Source: Agrostemma githago (Eukaryota > Streptophyta > Magnoliopsida > Caryophyllales > Caryophyllaceae). Taken from it: 64,000 nt of DNA. Shown one piece after another: positions 56,486 to 64,000 of this stretch. Made by a program: the position numbers and the translations under genes. The notes beneath the pieces were generated by a model. The model was given only the letters and a program-made list of their open reading frames with translations, was not told the DNA's origin and did not search any database. The first letter of the stretch is position 1; every line of letters starts with the position of its first letter. Location of the stretch: the NCBI GenBank assembly GCA_958450325.1, contig OY288242.1, positions 3,722,756 to 3,786,755 on the forward strand, given 5' to 3'.

Positions 56486-57070
56486 CTAGTCGTCACCTAA
56501 GTCTGGAGAATAGTCCCCAGAGCTGCCTTGGCCTCCAAAGTCCGATCCCCAATCCCAGTCAGAGGAATCCTTGAAGGGATCGTCAGGGAGTCCATCCTCG
56601 TCTCTGTCACTCGAACAACCCAGACCCTCACTGTCTTCAGAGTCCCGGCTGCTGACATCCCAGTCCCTGCCATAGGGAACTGTCTGGGAGTCATCACAAG
56701 TGCCGCAGCCCATTTTCTTCACTGGAGAGGAAGGGCCTGACCCCAGGGAAGAGTCTGCGTCAGAACAGTCGGGGTCGAACTGTTCAGGGTGCAACCATGG
56801 GAAACACTCATGGCAACCCCGATCAAAACACCCTCCTCTTTGAAGGCAGCGCTTGAACCTGGGAGCAGCAGGGGGCGAGGATCTTCTAGGGCGCTGGCCT
56901 GCCCTGATAGGAGCCTTCTGAACATTCCGAAGAGGATGTCGCAGTGGACGGCGGCTGCGGCGAAGGACCCGGAAAGCCGCCCGAGCATACCTTAGCCTCC
57001 AAAATCCTTTAAAGAGGAAGATAACAGTACGAACTCCGTGGCGAGTAACAGATTTCTTGATCCAAACCAT
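56486..57070 (-). CDS. Second antisense reading frame of the Tat element, 194 residues, unknown
   Basis: Starts MVWIKKSVTRHG. The N-terminal half is strongly basic (RVLRRSRRPLRHPLR, residues about 35-50), the middle has a Cys/His cluster (CFDRGCHECFPWLH, about 80-95), and the C-terminal half is highly acidic and Ser-rich (DSEDSEG, DSSDWDWGSD). There is no known domain. A TATA-like TTGTATAAATTCC lies about 70 bases upstream on the same strand (57,136-57,148). It is upstream of and co-oriented with the larger antisense gene. It could be an exon of that transcript or a chance frame in GC-rich DNA. Confidence 0.45.
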   Translation of the reverse strand: MVWIKKSVTRHGVRTVIFLFKGFWRLRYARAAFRVLRRSRRPLRHPLRNVQKAPIRAGQRPRRSSPPAAPRFKRCLQRGGCFDRGCHECFPWLHPEQFDPDCSDADSSLGSGPSSPVKKMGCGTCDDSQTVPYGRDWDVSSRDSEDSEGLGCSSDRDEDGLPDDPFKDSSDWDWGSDFGGQGSSGDYSPDLGDD

Positions 57071-57425
57071 GATTCAACAAAGAAAAAGTGGAAGAGTTGA
57101 GGATGAATCAACAAAATGGCAAAAAGAGCTGGAATTTATACAAGGAAAATGAAGCATTAAATGACATCCCAACCATCCTGGCAGGGAATGCCACCAATCG
57201 CGAGGTCCTCACATTGCCCGAAAATCCACCAAGCATAAGGGGTAATCATTGCAAAAAGATCTCTCAACTCTTTGCATACCTGACGCAATTAACACTTCTT
57301 TCCTCGGGAAAGTACAAACGCATTAAATGCAGCAGTAAAGCCGAAAACAAGTCAACCTCCCTCCATCTAAGCAAAAGTCGCCAGCCGGAAGAAAGCCTAG
57401 CTCCCCCCAGCTTGCGAGGGCCAAT
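57071..57425 (+). other. 3' non-coding end of the Tat element, before the 3' LTR
   Basis: Leads up to a PPT candidate (GCGAGGGCCAAT) directly before TGATGAGG. The plus-strand frame 57088-57522 runs into the LTR and is not a gene. Confidence 0.6.
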
Positions 57426-58111
57426 TGATGAGGGTCGGCAGCCTGCTTCGGACCGCCTGCTAAGCAGGCCTCCAGAAGGCTCCACCCAAGGAGCCCCGGG
57501 AACCGACTTGGCAGACAACTAGAGCAAAGTCACTAAAAAGAGAACCCACTGGGAACTTCAGATGACCGCCTGACCAACAGGGCGACGCGGTCTGCTCAAA
57601 CCCAGCCTTCACGACCCCTGCCCCGCCTGCCCTCTGGGAAAATCTCCGCAGGTAGGGCAGAGATCACCAAAGGACCTCCTCGTCATTTCGCCTAAGGTAA
57701 ATGAGAATGGGTGGATGAGGTGAAGCCACTTGTCACCTCCTCATCCACCCATCCTCCTACTTTCCCTCTCTCGTGGGAAGGTATAAATACTCTCTCATTT
57801 CCTACAAGAAGGGGGTTGGATTTTCTCTCTCTAGAACTCTTACTCTAAAAACGCCACCTAGTTCCTCACGAGCTAGGTTCCTTAAGGCATTCACGGACTG
57901 ACTTAGACATCGGAGAGGGTTTCCTCGGACAACCTCCAAGGCCCTGCGCGTTCTGTGTGCAGGGAGCCAGCCCATTCCGCCGGGAAGGTCCGACCAGTGG
58001 AGTAGGAGAAAGGAGAGGTTGGCAAGATCGATCGATTGTTAATTCAAAGCAACATCGAACAGTACGAACCCGAATTCCGAATCGGGTTAAATTGATTCCA
58101 ATACCGGAACA
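57426..58111 (+). repeat. 3' LTR of the Tat-lineage element, 686 bp
   Basis: Direct repeat of 46057-46742. TATA box at about 57,782-57,789. GTTTC follows at 58112-58116. Confidence 0.96.
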
Positions 58112-59205
58112 GTTTCTAATATCGATATTATCGTAACGACTATCTAATTTTCACAAAACAAACATTCTTAAAATATGATATCGATTCTATAATCGAATAT
58201 CGTATTTAAAAGAATTAAAATTAATCTCGTTGATCCTAAGACAATCGTCACGTGGTCCTAAAAAGACATAATACGACGATTTCGACGCGGAGGGAATTTT
58301 ATTTTGTCTTAGTTCGATTTTCATATAATTTATAAAACATCTTTTCTAAATTACATTCAGAATATTCGATATTGATTCCATAATCAAGTGTCGAATATGA
58401 CGAATATCGAAAATTTGAGTCGAGTATAAATCGTATCATATTTTTACGCGACTTAACAAAATTACCGATCTTTTCAAATATTTTTATGATTCCGGTCAAC
58501 ACGTGTCAAGTCAATCACGTGTCATAATCCTTTCAAAACCATGCATTGCATTATATTCATGTCACTTATTCAATTTACAAACCGTTACTAACTCATTTGT
58601 TCTTTGTCTTTGTATCTTATTTTTGTTGTTTTGTTTTATTATACTAAAACGAACCTCGCATGCTAAAATATAACTTCGACGTTAATTTTAGATGCATTAA
58701 ATCGACATAGCAACCCATTCAAATTCTCGCATGTTTGCATATCATTCATCGTATTACTAACGCGCGTATTTCAAAATCAAACGATATCTTAATAGAGGTC
58801 GCTAATGTGCGGGCGGGGTTGGGTGTTCTTTGTGAACTTCCCAACACGTACCCTCACCCCTTACTCAGAACCATGGTTTCCGGATGTCCGAATCCATTGG
58901 CACACGAGAGTCATTCAATACACGGTATCTGATAATGTCGGTATCGGTATCAAATGCTAAGGGACGAACCCAATAAATTCTGACATCCGAACGGGCCATA
59001 CTTTGTGCATGACCCACTAAGATATAGAGTGGGTTCGAACGGGCCCGAACTCCCACAAAGTTCGGTGGCGACTCCACTTCGATTTAAATTTCAACTCGAG
59101 ATCCATCTCACATGAGATTCATTCGCCTCCTCAAACCCGCGCGTGGCCGCGTCAGGGTGGACCTATGTCATGTCCACAATGCTTTTCCAGTGAATGAGAG
59201 GGAGT

Positions 59206-59719
59206 AAGTAATAACGTTGTGTACAAATTTGGACGGAAAATCGCATTCGTATTTCATCGCAAAGACGCAAACGAGGACTAAAAAAACAAAAAAATCGAAC
59301 CAGACATGACCCAGGCACAAAACCCGACTCGAGCACGACACGATCGGGCCCAGGCCTCGGGTCGTGCCTCAGCAGCTTGGTTAAAGGTCGGGCCGTGCCT
59401 GGCACGACACGGCTGGTCTGCCAGGCACAGTTGGGTCGTGCCTCTTGGGCTCGAAGCACGACCCGGCACGTTCGAACTGCTAGCCTTAGCAAGGAAGAAG
59501 AGAGTTAATCACAAGTTAGAGTAAATTGTGTAGAGGGTAAAATTGGAAAAATTGTGCAAAATTCGTTAGGATTGAGAGTAAAACATCATTAGAAAAAAAG
59601 TAACTCGAGATTCCACATTTCCACCAGATCAGCTAATTATATCATTTTATTATTAGTTTCGTTATTAGTTTTCTAGTTATAATAAGTCCTCTCTTTTTGG
59701 AGAGTTTCGTCCCTATCAA
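59206..59719. other. Spacer with degenerate GGGTCGTGCC-type repeat block
   Basis: About 59,290-59,475 is GC-rich and built from GGGTCGTGCC/GGCACGAC words in both orientations, similar in style to known hAT-derived repeats. No gene. Confidence 0.45.
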
Positions 59720-60109
59720 TTGACGGGTTTCGCTATCTCTTTTAGGAGAGATATTGAATCTTTGACAGCGGAGAGGACGCGAAAGATCAGTACCACAATC
59801 GTTCATTGTATGATATCTCAATTTATGTCAGACTGGCGGCTACAATCTATCTGGTTAGATGAAATCGATTCTTCTCAAAACCTTGGAAGATCCGAAGACT
59901 CTCTTGCGAAAAACTGTATCATTAAACAACGATATGTTGAAAGAGGATGTGCAGAAGCGGAGTTCAAAATCATAGTGAGAGATCTTTGTTTTGACGAGAA
60001 TTTATTTTACTCAAATTTTATAGTATTGTATCCGTTCAATTTCGATATGAGTTGTAGATGACGTATGACTTTTTATCAATGAAATGATCTATTCGCTAAA
60101 AAAAAAAAA
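59720..60109 (+). other. Possible retroposed fragment with poly(A) tail
   Basis: A 113-codon frame (59720-60061) of unknown family is followed by a UTR-like stretch and an A13 run at about 60,097-60,109 (ATGAAATGATCTATTCGC then A). This is the appearance of a LINE tail or processed cDNA remnant. No RT or other domain is recognised. Confidence 0.35.
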
Positions 60110-60774
60110 ATTATTCCTTTTAAACTTTTGTTAACTTTCTAATTTACCACCTCCCAATATTCTCTTATCCTCTATTTCACCAAATCATCCCATATTCACG
60201 TTTTATTTTCAAGTATTTTTCAAATTTAAAAAAAAAGGAAAAATTGACTGCTACAATGGAGAGGAAGAAGGCGACTCGAAGTCCAGTTAAGTTGGCAACC
60301 AAAAACATCAACATTAAATGTATTTTAAAGGTATAACACTTATCTAAAAAGTACAACAGTTAAGTCCCTTTATTTTTCTATTTTCTTCGCACTTCATTAG
60401 AATACTCCTCACATAAAATAGAGAAGTGGGAAGAAAAAAAAATAGAGATATTATGTAATTAGTACAAATATCAACTTAAAAGGTACACTACATCTCGTAA
60501 ATTCTTGATGATACTAAATGTTTTAAAATTGGTATAACATTTTTCTTAAAAGGTACCATACATTTAAATAGTAAAATATTTCAATTTTATGGTACACTAT
60601 ATTTAAATAGTAGAAATATCAATATAAAAGGGTACAATACATCATCTAACCACTGCTCCCTTTTAGGTTTAGATCATCTAAAAGGGTAGTTACGTCATCT
60701 ACCCTTTTAGGTACAATCTAAGAGATACAACATCTAAAAGGGAAATTTTAGGATACCTAAATGGTACATTGATG
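60110..60774. other. AT-rich spacer with GGTACAAT-type repeated words
   Basis: TAAAAGGTACAAT-like words recur many times from about 60,300 to 61,440. A partial Stowaway-like core (CACTTCATTAGAATACTCC) lies near 60,390. No gene. Confidence 0.4.
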
Positions 60775-60868
60775 CTCTCTCTAATTCTTTGAAATTGTCA
60801 ATTTTTTAAATATATGAGAGTATTATTATAATGAAATGAGACAATTTCAAAGCTAGAGTTGGAGAGAG
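60775..60868. mobile_element. Stowaway-like MITE, 94 bp
   Basis: Inverted ends CTCTCTCTAATTCTTTGAAA and TTTCAAAGCTAGAGTTGGAG; TA follows on the right. Non-coding. Confidence 0.65.
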
Positions 60869-60955
60869 TACAATACATATTCTAACATCTAAATGGTACA
60901 AGACTTAATTTTTATGATACACTACAACACTATATCTAAATGGTACTCCGTATAA

Positions 60956-61247
60956 GGGCTCGTTTGGTTCACCATGGGAAGATGAAGTTACCGGGAACTT
61001 TAAATTCACGTGAATTTATATTTCATGGGAATTAAAAAATATTGTTTGGTTGCCATGTGGGAAATGACTTCATGCGGAAAGTTTTACACACCTAGGGGGG
61101 CTTGGTGAGTAACTTCCCCATTGTGGAGGAAGTGGCAGTTCCCGGGAAGTGACAATTCCCGGGAAGTGGGCAACCAAACAACTCCCTGAAAATGCACTTT
61201 CTGGGAACTTGGACTTCCCGGTAATTGGATGAGTAATCAAACGACCC
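60956..61247. mobile_element. PIF/Harbinger-like MITE, copy 1
   Basis: Ends GGGCTCGTTTGGTTCACCAT and, inverted, GGGTCGTTTGATTACTC; flanks TAA/TTA (one probably mutated). Homologous along its length to 61470-61763, with CACGTGAATTT and CTTCATGCGG landmarks. Confidence 0.78.
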
Positions 61248-61469
61248 TTAAATATATACTTAAAAGGGTACAATATATGTAACAACTAATTGGTATTCTG
61301 TACAAGACTTGAATTTTAGGATATAGTAAACCAACTAAATGGTACCATACACTATTTACTATCTAAATAATACAATTTGTGTGAATTATATACTACGAGT
61401 GAAATTATATACAACAAAATATACTTATACTTCGTACATTATTTAATGTCTAACCTTTTTTTTAATTTA

Positions 61470-61763
61470 GGGCTCGTTTGGTTCACCATGAGAAGATAAA
61501 GTTACTGGAAACTTAAATTCACGTGAATTTGTATTTTATGGGAATTACAAAAATAGTGTTTAGTTGTCACGTGAGAAATAACTTCATGCGGGAAGTTCTA
61601 CCCACACGAGAGGGGCTTGGTGAGTAACTTCCCCCATTATGGAGGAAGTGCCAATTCCCGGAAAATGTCACTTCCCGGAAAGTAAGCAACCAAACAGCAT
61701 TCCAATTTATCAATTCATGGGAAGTTCTACTTTCCATGATTTAAGAGGGCAAACAAACGATCC
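61470..61763. mobile_element. PIF/Harbinger-like MITE, copy 2
   Basis: Flanked by TTA on both sides (61467-61469 and 61764-61766). Same ends and interior as copy 1, 220 bp away, in the same orientation, with visible divergence. Confidence 0.8.
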
Positions 61764-62050
61764 TTAAAAAAAATGTGAATATGGCCGGGGATGATTTAGT
61801 GAAATGGAGGGTAAGAGAATATGGAGGGGAGGTAGTAAATTAAATTAGGAGTTACCATCAATTAAAAGGGTAGTAAATACGAGTAATTAACTGATTTGGT
61901 GGAATCTCATCATAAGACTAGCTGTTTTTTAAATTCAACCCATTAATGTTGCATGAATACATGATACTATCCATTATATTAAGATGTATCGTCTCTCAGT
62001 AATTTATCGAGAGACGTTCTCTTAATAGACCAACTCTGTTAATTAATTAG

Positions 62051-62213
62051 TCCATATCTAATTTATTTAATTTACGTAATCCTTCGCTTGCTTAACAAAT
62101 TGATTGGGTCGTTAGTATTATCACGAGTAGTATCCTTGTAAGTTAGATTCTCAACAAACACCGGAGACTATTTGACATTGACTTAAAAAGCAGCTAATAA
62201 TATAATACGTAGA
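62051..62213. repeat. Duplicated segment upstream of the lectin gene, partner of 40271-40735
   Basis: Collinear with the 40-kb copy but without the 258-bp MITE. It ends about 270 bp before the lectin start codon. It may include part of the lectin promoter, in which case the 40-kb copy is a stray promoter duplicate. Confidence 0.82.
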
Positions 62214-62486
62214 ACCTTACTTGTTTGTCTTTTTACCCCCAAGAAAAAAAGGAATTAGACGAGATGTAGTCCTAATCTACCAACCAATACTCTTTTTTTT
62301 CATGATCTCAATATTTGTGAGAAGTATTTTAATAAAATGGGGTGAAAAATAGTGATCCAAGAGAGTATTAAAACTAGATGCGTACTAGGACATTGAGAAT
62401 TGAGACTCTTGTCCCCTCATTTTAGTCATTACAACAACATCCACTATTCCTTAGTACTAGTATTTCTCAAGAAATCATATCATATC

Positions 62487-62967
62487 ATGAATATGCCAAG
62501 CTACACCCAACTAATTCTACTCTTTTCACTACAACTCATCATACATACTACTAAACTACCCACATCTTCTGCTTCAACTACTAGTAATACTTGTGGTGGT
62601 GGGCAAGATGTTATTTTGAACATTCCCAAAATGAACCCTTCAATTTGCAATGAAAATGGAGGAGGAGGAGGAGAGCTTATATGTATGGGGGCAGTGAAAG
62701 GAGGAGAAGGGTACTTGAATTTGACGACGGTGTCGAGTAACAGCACATCGACGGATGATTTCAACGGGATCGCTAGGGTTTTGTACCGTAAAAGTGTGGG
62801 AATATGGCCTACTTCCTTCTGCACAACCTTCTCATTCAAGATCTTCCCGCGTCTCAACCAGGATTTTACTGGGGATGGTATGACCTTTCTTATTGCTCCT
62901 GATAACCACCCTTCTCCTCTTTCTAGCTTTGGCTCTTACCTTGGTCTCCAAGACTCCAAACTTGCAG
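62487..62967 (+). CDS. First exon of an L-type (legume) lectin-domain protein, rest not in view
   Basis: The start MNMPSYTQ is followed by a hydrophobic signal peptide (about residues 8-22). After a Ser/Thr-rich linker comes a legume-lectin fold start: DFNGIARVLYRKSVGIWP, SFCTTFSFKIFP, GDGMTFLIAPDNHP, GSYLGLQDSKL. These are the conserved beta-strand motifs of secreted lectins and lectin receptor kinases. The exon is 160 codons plus one base and ends at a donor CTTGCAG|GTACTAC (62967/62968). The second half of the lectin domain, and any kinase, do not appear in the remaining 1,033 bases, so the gene either continues beyond the window or is truncated. L-type lectin kinases are often intronless, which makes the donor noteworthy. 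Confidence 0.8.
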
Positions 62968-64000
62968 GTACTACACTATTCCCCTTCCTTTAACACACTC
63001 ACTTAGACTATGTTTATCCACAGACCCATCATTTTTTCTCAGACTCGGCCACCTCAGCTTTCCACTCATTTTTCATTCTTCAGACTCAGACTCAGACTCA
63101 CTACAAAAGTACACTTTATCCACAGACTCATCTCAGACTTTCTCCTCTCACATACCTTATTTTATATTATTTTTTATTCATCTCACCTCACCTTTTTATC
63201 TACCTTATTTTATTTTTTTATTTACATCATCTCACCTCAACTTTCTACATAACTTATTTTATTTTTTTATTTACCTCAATATCTACGTTTATTTTATAAC
63301 TCGATTAATTACTCAAATAATTACAATTAAATAATTAATTGTTAAATAAATCTTGTGACATACGAATAAATTTATTTCCAAGTGGTCATTATTAAAAGTG
63401 GCAATCGGGCGGGTGGGTCGAGTTCGGGTTGGGTTGTCTATAAACCTGCCAAACAAGTCAACCGGGTCGGGTTTGGGTTAAGTGAGTTTCGCTTTGACTT
63501 TGGGTCGGGCCAGATCATTTCGAGTTTGCTATTTTCATCTTTTTAGGGATATCCACTCGTTTTTTATAATAATAGTCGAGTCAATTTCAGGTTTACTCGG
63601 GTCAATTCAGGTTACGAGTCCACCTAGACTCTTTAGTTTGGATATCAGATCGGGATCGGGTTGGCTTATTAAGGTTGGGTCATTTCAGGTCGAATCAGTT
63701 TTGTCATGTCTAGTTGTCGGGTCTGGATCGGATCGTTGGTTCGGGTCGGTTTGGTCATGTTCAGGTCGAACTAGGTTTTGTTTGGTTTGGTCGGGAAAAA
63801 CTATCAATTCATTATCCTTTTTATTAGTACGTGCAGTATTATTTATCATTTATTATACGAATTTGCTTTTTATCATATATAAACCTATATCATCTAAATA
63901 CAAATTATTTTGATCATGTCTTTTTATAATGGAGTGAAATGAGCTAAAGTAAAATAAGTTGAACTGAACTGAGTTGAGACAAATTGAACTAAAGTAGCCT
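62968..64000. other. Presumed lectin intron or 3' flank with degenerate repeats
   Basis: Contains CAGACTCAGACTCAG-type repeats (63,025-63,150), a GGGTCGGGTT-rich hAT-like block (about 63,405-63,790) and, at the end, GAACTGAACTGAG words like those in the Harbinger-type element at 38.9 kb. No lectin or kinase exon is recognised. Confidence 0.45.

Larger units (their letters stand above)
46057..58111 (+). mobile_element. Ty3/gypsy retrotransposon, Tat lineage (Retand/Grande-like), 12 kb
   Basis: Identical-length LTRs, TSD GTTTC, PBS, gag, then protease, RT, two RNase H domains and integrase, followed by a 4.9-kb 3' region with a 135-bp tandem array and an antisense gene. The double RNase H, the PBS and the long 3' region with antisense ORFs are features known for the Tat lineage. 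The pol is inactivated by several stops and frameshifts; LTR divergence indicates it is older than the gag-only element. Confidence 0.93.
41064..59179 (+). mobile_element. LTR (probably solo, about 2.0 kb) of a gypsy-type element, itself hosting two retrotransposons
   Basis: The start TGTAGACACCC and the end ATGTCCACA, together with the ATGCT duplication, mark an LTR unit. Removing the two nested elements leaves 41064-41711, 45754-46056 and 58117-59179, about 2,014 bp with no coding and only one LTR, hence probably a solo LTR. A TATA box (CTATAAATAGG) lies near 41,584. GTGGCGACTCC near 59,065 resembles motifs of Tekay-type chromovirus LTRs; this lineage assignment is tentative. The fact that only one copy is present was inferred from the absence of any repeat between the three parts. 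Orientation is taken from the TATA box. Confidence 0.75.
40831..59205. mobile_element. Stowaway-like MITE (254 bp) split by an 18-kb nested insertion
   Basis: Left part 40831-41063, right part 59185-59205, each with TA outside. The left end CTCCCTCCCATTCACTGG is the inverse of the right end CCAGTGAATGAGAGGGAG. Only about 254 bp belong to the MITE; everything from 41064 to 59179 entered it later, creating the duplication ATGCT (41059-41063 and 59180-59184). Confidence 0.87.

Noticed and set aside
1..64000. CRISPR arrays, bacterial operons, rRNA or tRNA genes, organelle DNA
   Set aside because: None seen; the tandem repeats present lack spacer structure and the window is plainly plant nuclear DNA.

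Overview
This window is nuclear DNA from a flowering plant. Genes are split by GT-AG introns (one GC-AG), and the space between them is filled with LTR retrotransposons, LINEs and MITEs. The only proteins with clear plant orthologues are a UAP56-type RNA helicase, a polygalacturonase and an L-type lectin. The word TACTCCGTAT recurs in the AT-rich spacers, which made me think of Caryophyllales (Amaranthaceae), but that placement is an impression and was not tested.

Layout. 1-5.9 kb: a complete 12-exon UAP56/RH56 RNA helicase gene (+). 6.3-16.7 kb: a nine-exon polygalacturonase (-), tail to tail with the helicase. It is still fully in frame although a 6.5-kb L1-type LINE sits in its second intron. 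17.2-18.6 kb: one inverted-repeat DNA transposon inside another. 20.1-27.1 kb: the 3' part of a Ty1-copia element (-) with an unusual palindromic LTR, interrupted by a 4.1-kb long-TIR element flanked on both sides by (TA)n. 27.3-29.1 kb: two LINE scraps and three Stowaway-like MITEs. 29.2-36.2 kb: a young LTR element with an Athila-like gag and no pol, with 5-bp target-site duplication ATTAT. 37-40 kb: MITEs, a 33-bp minisatellite and a Harbinger-like element with TTA duplications.

40.8-59.2 kb is a nested stack. A 254-bp Stowaway-like MITE was split by a roughly 2.0-kb LTR (duplication ATGCT). That LTR was then entered by a deleted Athila-like element (-, duplication ATACA) and by a 12-kb Ty3/gypsy Tat-lineage element (+, duplication GTTTC). 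The Tat element has gag, protease, RT, two RNase H domains and integrase, all decayed, plus a 135-bp tandem array. On its opposite strand lies a spliced, almost intact 753-codon gene with its own TATA box and a second, smaller antisense reading frame.

59.2-64 kb holds more MITEs and the first exon of an L-type lectin gene whose remainder is not visible. A segment upstream of that lectin is duplicated near 40.3-40.7 kb. The lectin-side copy lacks a MITE and so serves as a natural empty site.

Ordinary cell genes here are few: helicase, polygalacturonase and lectin. The strongest candidates for something unusual are the (TA)n-flanked transposon, the antisense gene of the Tat element, the palindromic copia LTR and the gag-only LTR element.
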